DNA of 64,000 bases from Rhizobium sp. Root1334. Lineage in GTDB: Bacteria; Pseudomonadota; Alphaproteobacteria; Rhizobiales; Rhizobiaceae. Made by a program: the position numbers and the translations under genes. This document shows, piece by piece, positions 55,451 to 64,000 of the stretch (positions are counted from its first letter, which is position 1; every line of letters starts with the position of its first letter). The notes below the pieces were generated by a model. That model had not been told where the DNA came from and did no database searches. It was given only the letters and a program-made list of their open reading frames with translations. The stretch spans positions 372,001 to 436,000 of the forward strand of contig NZ_LMEY01000012.1 of NCBI RefSeq assembly GCF_001426665.1. Reading direction: 5' to 3'.

Positions 55451-56323
55451 ATGCAGGACACAAAAATCGACCTTCTGATCGCCGAAATGCGCAAGCTATC
55501 GGAGGCAATCGAGCGGATCGCCGGTCCAGCCCCTGCCGTGAACGACTGGGATTCTGCGGAATGCTTCGTCTGGGCGCCTCAACGGCTGCACCTTCAGCCG
55601 GTGACCAAGCCAAACCGGGTGGAACTCAAGCTGATCCAGAGCGTCGATCATGTCCGCGATATTCTGTTCGATAACACGCTGAGATTTGCGCAAGGCTTTC
55701 CGGCCAACAACGTATTGCTCTGGGGCGCACGCGGCATGGGCAAATCCTCATTGGTCAAGGCGGTGCATGCCAGCGTCGCTGCCGATGCAGGTATCCGCCT
55801 GAAGCTGGTCGAGGTGCATCGCGAAGATATCGCCACGTTGCCAACCCTGATGGAAATCCTCAAGACCGCCCCTGTCCCGGTCATCGTCTTTTGCGACGAC
55901 CTGTCCTTCGATCATGACGACACATCCTACAAGTCGCTGAAAGCGGTCCTTGACGGCGGCATCGAAGGCCGGCCTGCAAACGTGCTGCTGTATGCGACAT
56001 CCAACCGCCGGCACCTGTTGCCGCGCCATATGATGGAAAATGAGCAATCGACGGCGATCAACCCATCCGAGGCAGTCGAAGAAAAGGTCTCGCTGTCTGA
56101 TCGCTTCGGGCTCTGGCTCGGGTTCTACAAGTGTAGCCAGGACGACTATCTGGCGATGATCGATGGCTATGCCGCGCATTTCGGGTTGGAGACCGACCCG
56201 GCAAAACTTCACGCCGATGCACTGGAATGGAGCACGACGCGCGGCGCCCGCTCCGGCCGCGTCGCCTGGCAGTTCATTCAGGATCTGGCCGGCCGCTCGC
56301 AGAAAAAGATCGATCTGGTCTAA
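55451..56323 (+). CDS. DUF815-family AAA+ ATP-binding protein
   Basis: This 290-aa protein has Walker A WGARGMGKSS at 91-100, Walker B PVIVFCDDLSF near 147, and the sensor segment YATSNRRHLLPRHM near 185, which are DUF815 blocks. The family is common in proteobacteria, of unknown function. The gene has its own terminator. Confidence 0.88.
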   Translation: MQDTKIDLLIAEMRKLSEAIERIAGPAPAVNDWDSAECFVWAPQRLHLQPVTKPNRVELKLIQSVDHVRDILFDNTLRFAQGFPANNVLLWGARGMGKSSLVKAVHASVAADAGIRLKLVEVHREDIATLPTLMEILKTAPVPVIVFCDDLSFDHDDTSYKSLKAVLDGGIEGRPANVLLYATSNRRHLLPRHMMENEQSTAINPSEAVEEKVSLSDRFGLWLGFYKCSQDDYLAMIDGYAAHFGLETDPAKLHADALEWSTTRGARSGRVAWQFIQDLAGRSQKKIDLV

Positions 56324-56329
56324 ACGCAG

Positions 56330-56351
56330 AAAAGCCCCGGAAGGGGCTTTT
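56330..56351. terminator. Bidirectional terminator
   Basis: AAAAGCCCC and GGGGCTTTT arms around a short loop lie between the DUF815 gene (plus) and the NlpD-like gene (minus), serving both. Confidence 0.88.
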
Positions 56352-56378
56352 CTTTTGATGATTGGCGGCAGCTTCAGA

Positions 56379-57911
56379 CTATTCCAGGAAAGTGGCCGGA
56401 TTGACCGCGCTGGCGTTCTTGCGAACCTCGAAGTGCACCTGCGGCTGCGTTGCCGTGCCGCTCATGCCGGACGCTGCAAGCGTCTGGCCGCGCTGGATCT
56501 TCTGGCCGCGCTGAACCTTCAGTTCCGACGCATTGCCGTAGACCGTGACAGTGCCATCGTCATGGCGAACCAGGACCGCATTGCCAAGCTCCTTCAGGCT
56601 GCTGCCGGAATAGATGACCACGCCATTTTCTGCGGCCTTGATCGGCGTACCCTCGGGAACCGAGATGTTGATGCCGTCGTTGCGGTTGCCTTCGACGTTG
56701 GCGCCATATCCGGCAATGACTGCGCCACGAACCGGCCAGCGGTACTTGGCGATCCCTGTTGCCTTCGGCGAGGCCTCGGTCGTGTCCTCTTTCGAAGCGA
56801 CTTCCGTTACCGACTGCTTGGCCACCGGCGCCGTATATTCGGCCGGCTTTGTGCTGTCGGCCTTGGCAACCTTGGTGTCGGCCTTCTTCGGAACCGAGGC
56901 GGTGACGACTTGATCTGCAGCCGAGGCATTGCCGCCCGGGATCTTCAGCGTCTGACCGATGCGGATTGCAGCACTGGTCAGGCCGTTTTCCTTGCGCAGC
57001 GCATCGACCGATACGCCGTTTGCCTTGGCGATCCGGTTGATGGAATCACCCGCCTTGACAGTGTACGTGCCGCCCTGACCGTTGCCGTCGCCGGAAACCG
57101 GCTGCTTGCCGGCGGCCATATCGGTGCGATTGACACCCTTTTCGCGGGACTGCGATTGACCGGGCAGGATTGCCACATCGCGGCTGTCCGGCTGGATCGG
57201 GATATTCTTCTGCTTATCGACATCAAGGCTCGCCGCGGCGTCCGATGCCGATGCCTTGGCAGCGCTGCTGGCTACACCGAAGGTCGGGATCAGAATGCGC
57301 TGACCCGGCTCCGCCTGCGATGAAGACGTCAGACCGTTCGCCTTGAGAATTTCCTTTTCCGGCACGCCGAACCGCTTCGAGAGCGTTGCGACGGTATCGC
57401 CCTGACGAAGCAGAACGGCAGGAGCGTTCGCCGTTGACCAGCCGCCCTTGGATGTCGTCGCCGTCGAGATCGGATCGGCATTAAGCTTCTGCTCGGCCTT
57501 CGCCAGGTTGCGAGCCGCTGGCATGGGCTGTGCCAGCGATGTATCACGCACCTTCGTAGTCGAGTCCGCCAGCGCGACACGCTGAACATTGATCGGCGTC
57601 GAAGCTTCCCGGGCGCGCGAAATCGGCGTCGATGCGGTATTAACCGGATCAGGGAAAGGCTGACTGACCGCTTCCTGGCGATTGACCTGCCCTACCGGGG
57701 CAGCCGCTAGGCTACCACTCTGCACATCGCTGCGCGGAATGGGAACATTGCTGCTGGAGATTGAGTTGGTCGTTAGATTGTCGGACTTCGAAAAAAGCCC
57801 GCCAAAGCGGCTTGCATCGGAGCTACATCCTGTCGCTACGCTTGCCAGCAATATTGCTGCAAGCAGGCGGACAGCGGACTTTCCCACACTCGACGAAACT
57901 CTAATACGCAT
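56379..57911 (-). CDS. NlpD/LppB-like lipoprotein with two LysM domains and a degenerate M23 domain
   Basis: This 510-aa protein has a lipoprotein signal with lipobox VATGC at about residues 25-29. Two LysM peptidoglycan-binding motifs lie near 170-215 (VLLRQGDTVATLSKRFGVP) and 280-325 (TYTVKAGDSINRIAKANGV). The LytM/M23 domain near 390-505 keeps the fold (RWPVRGAVIAGYG, VPEGTPIKAAENG, GQTLAASG) but not the zinc ligands: HxxxD is RNDGIN, YxH is YGN and HLH is PQVHF. Such degenerate LytM proteins, including NlpD, activate amidases during septum splitting rather than cutting peptidoglycan. It lies near pcm and surE, as nlpD does in many proteobacteria. Confidence 0.88.
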   Translation of the reverse strand: MRIRVSSSVGKSAVRLLAAILLASVATGCSSDASRFGGLFSKSDNLTTNSISSSNVPIPRSDVQSGSLAAAPVGQVNRQEAVSQPFPDPVNTASTPISRAREASTPINVQRVALADSTTKVRDTSLAQPMPAARNLAKAEQKLNADPISTATTSKGGWSTANAPAVLLRQGDTVATLSKRFGVPEKEILKANGLTSSSQAEPGQRILIPTFGVASSAAKASASDAAASLDVDKQKNIPIQPDSRDVAILPGQSQSREKGVNRTDMAAGKQPVSGDGNGQGGTYTVKAGDSINRIAKANGVSVDALRKENGLTSAAIRIGQTLKIPGGNASAADQVVTASVPKKADTKVAKADSTKPAEYTAPVAKQSVTEVASKEDTTEASPKATGIAKYRWPVRGAVIAGYGANVEGNRNDGINISVPEGTPIKAAENGVVIYSGSSLKELGNAVLVRHDDGTVTVYGNASELKVQRGQKIQRGQTLAASGMSGTATQPQVHFEVRKNASAVNPATFLE

Positions 57912-58203
57912 GACACTTTACCCACTTGGAACACAACTCGGTGTAAAATGATTAAAACGCATTAGAGTTACCGCACGGTTAAAACCGATATTAGCTTCCA
58001 CTTTTTTTGATGAATTGATAACCATGATCGCAGACCGCCGTCCCGCGTGCCCGCGATTGACCTAGCGTATCCCGGCAAACGGCACCCGCCGGGACGGCGC
58101 GAAGCGCTTCAAATACGGGCACGCCTGCAGGCCGCCTCGGCGATCATCAGAGCAGCGGTTTGTGGCTTTTACCCGGCAGCTTCAATTGACTACGGCCGAA
58201 AGC

Positions 58204-58860
58204 TCAAAAACTTTCCCTGTAGAATTTTTCGATCTCGGAGAGGCCGCTGCGTGTCTGTGACACGTCCTCATAGCTGATCGTACCGGTATCCCAGCCGAAC
58301 ATATCACCGGTGATCATACCGCCGGTATCCTGCGCAGCGGTCAATTCCGACTGCACCTTGTCAGCATCGAGCAGAACACTGACAAGCGTCTGAAACCCCG
58401 ATCCACCGTCCATACCGCTCTCGTCGCTATAGGCGACAGAACGCGCACCGGCGATGGCCGCATCGCGCGTGCCGAAATAGCGCAAGCTGTTCTGGTCTTC
58501 CGGGCGGAGGTTGTCGTAATACTCGATGAAGGCGCGATAGTAGGCCTTGTGGTCGCCAGTCTCGCTATATTTGCCAAATGCCTGGTATTCGCGGGCAGCC
58601 AGCTGCGGCGAAAGCTTGTTGCTCCATTCATCTCTGGTCAGCGCCGGGTATTTTTCCTGAACGCGCTTTGTACGGCCCAGAAACAGCAGCGCCTCCGCAG
58701 ACAGCGAAACACGCGAGGAAGGGTCGTAGCCTCCGGTCAGCGACACGGATGTGCCGGAATCCTCCCGATTGCCGGAGGCACCCTGCGCTGCCGCACGGCC
58801 GGCAAGATTGTTCATCCCATCTCCGGCTGTCGCCGAGGCCAATCTGTTCGCGATCTGCAT
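58204..58860 (-). CDS. Conserved-looking protein of unknown function, 218 aa
   Basis: I do not recognise this protein. It is hydrophilic with no signal peptide. The first 50 residues are Gly/Ser/Ala-rich and probably disordered. Residues 60-165 are helical (KYPALTRDEWSNKLSPQLAA and DHKAYYRAFIEYYDNLRPED), and the C-terminus is acidic. Codon use matches the core genome, so it is likely a real native gene. It lies between the NlpD-like gene and pcm with gaps of nearly 300 bases on each side, so it is probably expressed alone. Confidence 0.75.
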   Translation of the reverse strand: MQIANRLASATAGDGMNNLAGRAAAQGASGNREDSGTSVSLTGGYDPSSRVSLSAEALLFLGRTKRVQEKYPALTRDEWSNKLSPQLAAREYQAFGKYSETGDHKAYYRAFIEYYDNLRPEDQNSLRYFGTRDAAIAGARSVAYSDESGMDGGSGFQTLVSVLLDADKVQSELTAAQDTGGMITGDMFGWDTGTISYEDVSQTRSGLSEIEKFYRESF

Positions 58861-59154
58861 CTGCCGCTCCTTGCGTTTCTACGCCTGGAATAGAACTGAC
58901 AAACACGCATCACTTCAGGGGTCAGCTCAGGTCTATGACTTTTGTGCGCAGAATTCGGTTAGGCCCCGAAACTTGCGCGAAACTGACCGCCGTTAACGAG
59001 AGGTTAACGCCCTGTTTTTCCATGGAATATACGAATAGAGAAAGCAGGCTGAAAACGATGCGCCGAACTGCAGCAACAGTCGAGGGAATCAATTCACGGA
59101 AGGGGTGCTTTTAGTCTTTGGGACAAACACGCGGCTGAAGGTCTGCCTGGACAA

Positions 59155-59808
59155 TCAGAGAAATGAAGCGACTTGCGGGACGAACGGCAGATAGGGCGCC
59201 TCGAACAGATCCTCCCGGTCAAAGCGGCTACCGGTGCGCGTCAGCCGGACGATGCGGCATTCGGTTTCGCTCATCATGATCGGCACGATGAGGACGCCGC
59301 CCGACACGAGGTGATCGGAAAAGACCCGCGGCAGGCTGGAGAATGCGGTCGTCACCAGGATTCGGTCAAAGGTCCCCTCACCCGTCGGTCCGATGCTGCC
59401 ATCCGCGTGGCGGACGATCACATTGCGGATACCGGCCTTTTCAAGATTTCGCTGGGCGCTGGTCGCAAGCGTCTTGTAACGCTCGATCGTCAGCACCCGC
59501 TCGGCCATCCGCCCCATCACGCCAGCCGTAAACCCGCTGCCGGTACCGACCTCAAGCACGCGTTGGCCCGCCTTGACATTCAGGCAGTGCAAAAGCCGCA
59601 CGGCGAAATCGAAGCCTTCCATGAAGGCGCCGCAATCCAGCGGAACGAGCCGCGAGGAATAGGCATTCTCCTGATACTGCGGTGGGGTAAAGATCGACCG
59701 TGGCGTCTGCTCGACGGCGTTGAGCAGCTCCTTGTTGGAGATGCCTTCGGCCCGTAAACGCAGCACCAATGCGGCAAACCCTTCCTGCTCGATAACGCGC
59801 GGGCTCAA
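59155..59808 (-). CDS. pcm: Protein-L-isoaspartate O-methyltransferase
   Basis: This 217-aa methyltransferase has SAM-binding motif [19 protein letters not shown] near residue 82 and motif [12 protein letters not shown] near 128. The N-terminus [18 protein letters not shown] matches PCMT. The substrate loop ([11 protein letters not shown]) differs from the classic IGYGQTIS-type loop, as in many rhizobial copies. It repairs isomerised aspartate residues in damaged proteins. Its ATG overlaps the surE stop (ATGA). Confidence 0.9.
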   Translation of the reverse strand: MSPRVIEQEGFAALVLRLRAEGISNKELLNAVEQTPRSIFTPPQYQENAYSSRLVPLDCGAFMEGFDFAVRLLHCLNVKAGQRVLEVGTGSGFTAGVMGRMAERVLTIERYKTLATSAQRNLEKAGIRNVIVRHADGSIGPTGEGTFDRILVTTAFSSLPRVFSDHLVSGGVLIVPIMMSETECRIVRLTRTGSRFDREDLFEAPYLPFVPQVASFL

Positions 59809-60575
59809 TCGGCCTCTCCATCAAGAAGCGCGCGGGCGACCCGGTCCTGTACCGCGTAGTCGGTCAGATCGAGCTTCAATGGCGTCACGGAAATCTTGTG
59901 CTCGCGGATCGCATGGATATCGGTACCTGCCCTGAAGTCGCCGAAGCGCTCGCCGAAACGAAGCCAATAGTAAGGATGACCGCGTCCATCGGAGCGCTCA
60001 TCGATCGACAGGCCGAAATCAAGCTTGCCCTGACAGGTCACTTCGGTGCCGGTCACCGCATCGGCCGAACAGTTCGGGAAATTCAGGTTGAGAAACGTCC
60101 CGTCCGGCAGATCAAGATTCATCAGCTTCCTCAGAAGCTTGGGCGCGTGGGTTTCCACAACATCCCAGGGAACGATACCGCCATCTGCGTGGCGAAAGGC
60201 CTGGCTGAGGGCAAATGAACGGATGCCCTGCAGCGTTCCTTCGATGGCTCCGGCAATCGTGCCGGAATAGGTGACGTCGTCGGCCATGTTGGCGCCGACA
60301 TTGACACCCGACAGGATGAGATCCGGCTTGACGTCCAGAACCTTGCGCACGCCCATGATGACGCAATCGGTCGGCGTCCCGCGCAGCGCGAAATGCTTTT
60401 CCGAAATCTGCCGCAGACGCAGGGGCTCTGACAAGGTCAGAGAATGCGCAAGGCCGCTCTGGTCCGTTTCCGGCGCCACCACCCAGACATCGTCGGAAAG
60501 CGTCCGGGCGATCCGTTCGAGCACGGCAAGGCCTTCGGCATGGATGCCATCGTCATTTGTCAGCAGAATTCGCAT
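59805..60575 (-). CDS. surE: 5'/3'-nucleotidase SurE
   Basis: This 256-aa survival protein has the metal site [11 protein letters not shown] (Asp8, Asp9), the Ser in [13 protein letters not shown] and the Asn in [19 protein letters not shown]. It removes phosphate from nucleoside monophosphates in stationary phase. It lies between serS (25 bases upstream) and pcm, the common proteobacterial order. Confidence 0.95.
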   Translation of the reverse strand: MRILLTNDDGIHAEGLAVLERIARTLSDDVWVVAPETDQSGLAHSLTLSEPLRLRQISEKHFALRGTPTDCVIMGVRKVLDVKPDLILSGVNVGANMADDVTYSGTIAGAIEGTLQGIRSFALSQAFRHADGGIVPWDVVETHAPKLLRKLMNLDLPDGTFLNLNFPNCSADAVTGTEVTCQGKLDFGLSIDERSDGRGHPYYWLRFGERFGDFRAGTDIHAIREHKISVTPLKLDLTDYAVQDRVARALLDGEAD

Positions 60576-60600
60576 CTTAACCCCTGCCGCCAGACGCGGC

Positions 60601-61884
60601 TCAACCGGCCTTTTCGATCTTCGTGAGGCCGCCCATGTAGGGCAACAATACGTCCGGGATGGTTACCGATCCGTCTTCATTCAGATAGTTTTCGATGACG
60701 GCGATCAAAGCGCGGCCGACAGCGGTACCGGAACCGTTCAGGGTGTGAACGAACCTCAGGGCCTTGTCGTCCTTCGTCCGGTAGCGGGTGTTCATCCGCC
60801 GGGCCTGAAAATCGCCGCAGACCGAGCAGGACGAGATTTCGCGATAGGCGTCCTGCCCCGGCAGCCACACTTCCAGATCGTAAGTCTTGCGGGCACCAAA
60901 GCCCATGTCGCCGGTGCACAGCGTCATGACCCGATAGTGCAGGCCGAGGCGCTTCAGCACTTCCTCGGCGCAGCCCGTCATGCGCTCATGTTCATTAATC
61001 GAATTGTCGGCATCGGTAATCGACACGAGTTCGACCTTGTTGAACTGATGCTGGCGCAGCATGCCGCGGGTATCGCGGCCAGCGGAACCTGCCTCGGAAC
61101 GGAAGCACGGCGTCAGCGCCGTAAAGCGCAGCGGCAGGGCATCGGCCTCAAGGATCTGTTCGCGCACCATATTGGTCAACGGCACTTCTGCCGTCGGGAT
61201 CAGCCAGCGGCCATCCGTGGTCTTGAAAAGATCCTCGGAAAACTTCGGCAGCTGCCCCGTTCCATACATGGCCTCGTCGCGGGTCATCAGCGGCGGCTGG
61301 ACCTCAAGATAGCCGTGTTCGCCGGTATGCAGGTCGAGCATGAACTGGCCAAGCGCCCGCTCAAGGCGCGCCAGCTGGCCCTTGACGATGGTGAAGCGCG
61401 AACCGGCGATCCTGGCAGCGCCTTCGAAATCGAGCCAACCGAGTTCTTCACCGATTTCGAAATGTTCTTTCGGCTGGTGATTCCAGCCGGGCTTCTGGCC
61501 ATGGCTGTGCTTGACCACATTGCCGTGCTCATCGCTCCCGACCGGAACATCGTCGAGCGGAATATTCGGAATGCTGGACAAGGCCTCGATGAGGGCGGCG
61601 TCCGTCAGCCGGTTTTCCTCTTCCAACGCCGGCATCGTGGTCTTCAACTCGGCCACTTCCGCCTTCAGCTTATCGGCAAGCTCGCTGTTCTTCTGCGCCA
61701 TCGCGGCGCCGATTTCCTTGGATGCGGCATTGCGGCGCGACTGCATGTCCTGCAGCGACTGAACGAGAGAGCGGCGCTTTTCATCGAGCGAAATCAGTGC
61801 AGCCGACAGGGGCTCGGCGCCGCGCTTTGCAAGGGCGGCGTCCAGGGCTTCGGCATTATCCCTAATCCATTTGATATCAAGCAT
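60601..61884 (-). CDS. serS: Seryl-tRNA synthetase
   Basis: This 427-aa class II synthetase has an N-terminal coiled-coil arm at about 28-105 ([20 protein letters not shown]) that grips the long arm of tRNA-Ser. The catalytic core shows motif 2 ([15 protein letters not shown] near 277) and motif 3 ([17 protein letters not shown] near 385). It charges tRNA-Ser with serine. It is followed by surE on the same strand. Confidence 0.97.
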   Translation of the reverse strand: MLDIKWIRDNAEALDAALAKRGAEPLSAALISLDEKRRSLVQSLQDMQSRRNAASKEIGAAMAQKNSELADKLKAEVAELKTTMPALEEENRLTDAALIEALSSIPNIPLDDVPVGSDEHGNVVKHSHGQKPGWNHQPKEHFEIGEELGWLDFEGAARIAGSRFTIVKGQLARLERALGQFMLDLHTGEHGYLEVQPPLMTRDEAMYGTGQLPKFSEDLFKTTDGRWLIPTAEVPLTNMVREQILEADALPLRFTALTPCFRSEAGSAGRDTRGMLRQHQFNKVELVSITDADNSINEHERMTGCAEEVLKRLGLHYRVMTLCTGDMGFGARKTYDLEVWLPGQDAYREISSCSVCGDFQARRMNTRYRTKDDKALRFVHTLNGSGTAVGRALIAVIENYLNEDGSVTIPDVLLPYMGGLTKIEKAG

Positions 61885-61953
61885 GGTCGTTCAGGTCCTG
61901 ATCGGTCTTGGTAAAAACTGAGACCCGAACGCATTGGCTGATACACAAGCGTA

Positions 61954-62772
61954 TCAGCCGGCGTTTTCCTCCGCCTCGGCAACCTCGCGCGCAGCTGCGT
62001 CGCGCGCCCGTTGCCGTTCGATGAGTCGGGCCGTGTAGATGGAAATCTCGTAGAGAAGGATGGCGGGCAGAGCAAGGCCGATCTGGGACACCGGATCCGG
62101 CGGCGTCAGGATGGCGGCGGCGATGAACGCAATGACGATCGCATATTTCCGCTTTTCCTTCAGGCCATCCGCCGTGACAAAACCCACGCGCGCAAGCAGC
62201 GTGGTGATGACTGGCAACTGGAACACCAAGCCGAACGCGAAGATCAGCGACATGATCAGGCTCAGATATTCAGACACCTTTGGCAGAAGCTGGATCGACA
62301 CCTGTCCGTTGCTGCCATCCTGCTGCATAGCCAGGAAGAACCACATGACCATCGGCGTGAAGAAGAAATAAACGAGGCAACCACCGAGAATGAAGAGAAT
62401 GGGCGATGCAATCAAAAACGGCAGGAAAGCCGCGCGCTCGTTCTTGTAAAGCCCGGGCGCGACGAATTTGTAGACCTGCGAGGCAATCACCGGAAACGCG
62501 ATCACCAGCGCGCTGAACATCGCCACCTTGATCTGGGTGAAGAAAAATTCCTGCGGCGCGGTGTAGATCAGCTCAACCGAACCATGATTGAGACCAGCCC
62601 AATCCACCGCCCACTTGAAGGGCTGGACAAGAATGTTGAAGATACCCTTGGCAAAATAGAAGCAGACGAGGAAGGCCACGAAGAACGCACCGACGGCCCA
62701 CATCAGGCGGGCGCGCAGTTCGATCAGGTGCGCCATCAGCGGCTGGGGCTTGTCTTCGATATCGCCGCTCAT
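61954..62772 (-). CDS. tatC: Twin-arginine translocase subunit TatC
   Basis: This 272-aa membrane protein has six membrane helices, starting with PLMAHLIELRARLMWAVGAFFV, and the conserved ERAAFLPFLIASPILFILGG and FGLVFQLPVITTLLARVG segments. TatC binds the twin-arginine signal peptide of folded exported proteins. Its start overlaps the tatB stop by 4 bases. Confidence 0.96.
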   Translation of the reverse strand: MSGDIEDKPQPLMAHLIELRARLMWAVGAFFVAFLVCFYFAKGIFNILVQPFKWAVDWAGLNHGSVELIYTAPQEFFFTQIKVAMFSALVIAFPVIASQVYKFVAPGLYKNERAAFLPFLIASPILFILGGCLVYFFFTPMVMWFFLAMQQDGSNGQVSIQLLPKVSEYLSLIMSLIFAFGLVFQLPVITTLLARVGFVTADGLKEKRKYAIVIAFIAAAILTPPDPVSQIGLALPAILLYEISIYTARLIERQRARDAAAREVAEAEENAG

Positions 62773-63392
62773 GCGTCACCTTTTTTCTTCGTCGTCTTGG
62801 CTGCTGACTTGCTGGCGGCCGGCTTGACATCGGCCGAAACAGCAACCTTCGCCTTTTTCGCCGGTGTCTTTACAGCGGACACAACAGCGGGCTCAGGGGC
62901 TACCGTCTTCGGCTTGGCAACACGTTTCGGCTTGGGCTTTTCAGCCTCGGCGGCACGATCCATCTGCTTGGCAGCCGATGCGATTGCAGCAGCGGCAACA
63001 GGATCAGCCTTTGGCTGCTCCTGCGGAACTGCGGCCTCGGCTGAAACGGAAGCGGGTGGCGGGATATCCGCCTTTGGCGCGGGGTCAACCGCCGTCGCCT
63101 TCTGCAGATCGGCCTTGATATCATTGCCCATCTGCCTGAGCGGGTTCATCGCCTCGCGGATGGTGTTGGCCGGGTTGAGTTTTTGAGCGTCGCTCAGCGT
63201 CTTTCGCACGTCGTCGAGGTCGGCTTCCTTCAGCGCTTCGTCGAATTGTTGGCGGAAATCGTTCGCCATGCCGCGCATCTTCGTCATCATCTTGCCGAAG
63301 GTTCGCAGCATCGGCGGCAGATCCTTCGGACCAACCACAATGATCAGAACGATGGCAATAACGACAAGCTCGGTCCAGCCGACATCAAGCAT
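62769..63392 (-). CDS. tatB: Twin-arginine translocase subunit TatB
   Basis: The ATG at 63390-63392 (MLDVGWTELVVIAIV) is preferred over a GTG five codons earlier, since TatB proteins begin this way and GGAG lies upstream. It has 207 aa: one membrane helix, an amphipathic helix (GPKDLPPMLRTFGKMMTKMR), and a long Pro/Ala/Lys-rich tail that is probably disordered. It works with TatC in recognising the signal peptide. Confidence 0.94.
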   Translation of the reverse strand: MLDVGWTELVVIAIVLIIVVGPKDLPPMLRTFGKMMTKMRGMANDFRQQFDEALKEADLDDVRKTLSDAQKLNPANTIREAMNPLRQMGNDIKADLQKATAVDPAPKADIPPPASVSAEAAVPQEQPKADPVAAAAIASAAKQMDRAAEAEKPKPKRVAKPKTVAPEPAVVSAVKTPAKKAKVAVSADVKPAASKSAAKTTKKKGDA

Positions 63393-63464
63393 TCTCAGGA
63401 ACTCCACAAAACCGAAGGCGGCAGGGCCTGCCCGGACGGGTCAGGCCCTGAACAATATGCATGA

Positions 63465-63671
63465 TTAGCGGACTTCGTCGGATTTGTGTTCGACCGTCTT
63501 GCCATCGACGGTCTTGTCGGCCGATGCCGTCTCGTCGTCGGTCATGCCCTTCTTGAAGCTCTTGATGCCCTTGGCAACGTCGCCCATCAGTTCCGGGATC
63601 TTGCCACGGCCGAACAGCAGCAGAACGACGACCAGAACGATCAGCCAATGCCAGATACTAAAGGAACCCAT
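63465..63671 (-). CDS. tatA: Twin-arginine translocase subunit TatA
   Basis: The start at 63669-63671 follows GGGAG and gives 68 aa. One membrane helix ([15 protein letters not shown]) is followed by [21 protein letters not shown], the TatA amphipathic helix. TatA oligomers form the transport pore. It opens the tatABC unit, downstream of scpB. Confidence 0.95.
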   Translation of the reverse strand: MGSFSIWHWLIVLVVVLLLFGRGKIPELMGDVAKGIKSFKKGMTDDETASADKTVDGKTVEHKSDEVR

Positions 63672-63904
63672 ATTCTTACTCCCTTGAAGCCTGTAACCCC
63701 GATTTAAGATGCTCAACCATCTTTTTCAAACAGCAATCCATTTCGCTGGTTAGCGGAAAGGCGTCCGTCGCGCAATCCTTACACCGAGACTGCGGCGGAG
63801 ATACAGCCAACTGTATGAATCGCCGAACTTTCCAGCGTATTCTGGCCACGAAGTCACGAGGACGTGACCAGAAAAGCAGTAAGGGGCGAGACGAAAGCGC
63901 CGCT

Positions 63905-64000
63905 CTACTCGCCATCCCCGCCGGATGGCGGCAGAAGGCCGAGTTCTTCGAGATCGAGTTGCGTGATCGGATCCTCGTCCTCGCCAAACCCATCGTCACC
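63905..64000 (-). CDS. scpB: C-terminal end of ScpB (runs off the right edge)
   Basis: The last 31 codons before the TAG at 63905-63907 read as an acidic tail ending with PITQLDLEELGLLPPSGG, matching the C-terminus of rhizobial ScpB, the condensin accessory protein. The position just before tatA agrees with the usual rhizobial order scpA-scpB-tatA. Only the tail is seen, so the call depends partly on context. Confidence 0.75.
   Translation of the reverse strand, partial: GDDGFGEDEDPITQLDLEELGLLPPSGGDGE

Noticed and set aside
60271..61914. 547-codon open frame on the plus strand
   Set aside because: It is antisense to surE and serS, both clear genes with full motifs.

Overview
The window is chromosomal DNA from an alphaproteobacterium of the order Rhizobiales, most likely Rhizobiaceae (Rhizobium/Agrobacterium-like). 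The signs are the gene order scpB-tatA-tatB-tatC-serS-surE-pcm-NlpD-like, a fused secDF next to yajC and two complex I assembly-factor homologues, a class I PHA synthase, an energy-independent transhydrogenase, tandem small RNAs with CCUCCUCCC loops beside DUF1127 genes, and high GC with GC-rich third positions. The species cannot be named from the sequence.

Positions 1 to about 21,910 form an accessory region, visibly AT-richer in places, packed with mobility and phage-defence genes. From the left it holds the N-terminus of an AAA+ ATPase-like gene, a TnsA-fold-like protein, a type I restriction-modification operon (hsdM-hsdS-hsdR), a PPP-family phosphatase, and a complete Tn7-like transposition operon on the minus strand (small ORF, TnsA-like, TnsB-like DDE transposase, TnsC/TniB-like ATPase, TniQ). 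After a 0.6 kb non-coding gap with strong hairpins come, on the plus strand, an unrecognised 312-aa gene, an OLD-nuclease/UvrD-helicase pair (Gabija-like), a decayed copy of the 3' end of the 312-aa gene, a Pycsar pair (membrane effector then cyclase), and an AbiH-type gene that appears to begin with CTG. The region stops at the 3' end of a tRNA-Arg(TCT) gene, a usual boundary for integrated elements. No site-specific integrase and no CRISPR array are visible. The other boundary lies outside the window.

From 21,911 onward the window looks like core chromosome. Positions 22,000-31,800 carry respiratory-chain, cold-shock, glyoxalase, peptidoglycan, recJ, homoserine dehydrogenase and aminotransferase genes plus five tRNA genes in the window overall. 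Positions 31,850-38,820 carry phaC, sfsA, map, radC, corA and sthA. Positions 38,900-45,100 carry an RND efflux pair and the trigger factor. Positions 45,390-48,950 carry a membrane-protein pair and a regulatory cluster of two anti-Shine-Dalgarno-type sRNAs and two DUF1127 genes. Positions 49,000-64,000 carry trmFO, the secDF/yajC translocation cluster with NDUFAF3/NDUFAF6-like genes, and the NlpD-pcm-surE-serS-tatCBA-scpB run.

The most distinctive content is the island: a Tn7-like core whose TnsA-like partner lacks the usual first catalytic glutamate, a second degenerate TnsA-like protein at the end of the hsd operon, and a stacked array of Gabija-like, Pycsar and AbiH genes with a duplicated gene fragment on either side of the Gabija-like pair.
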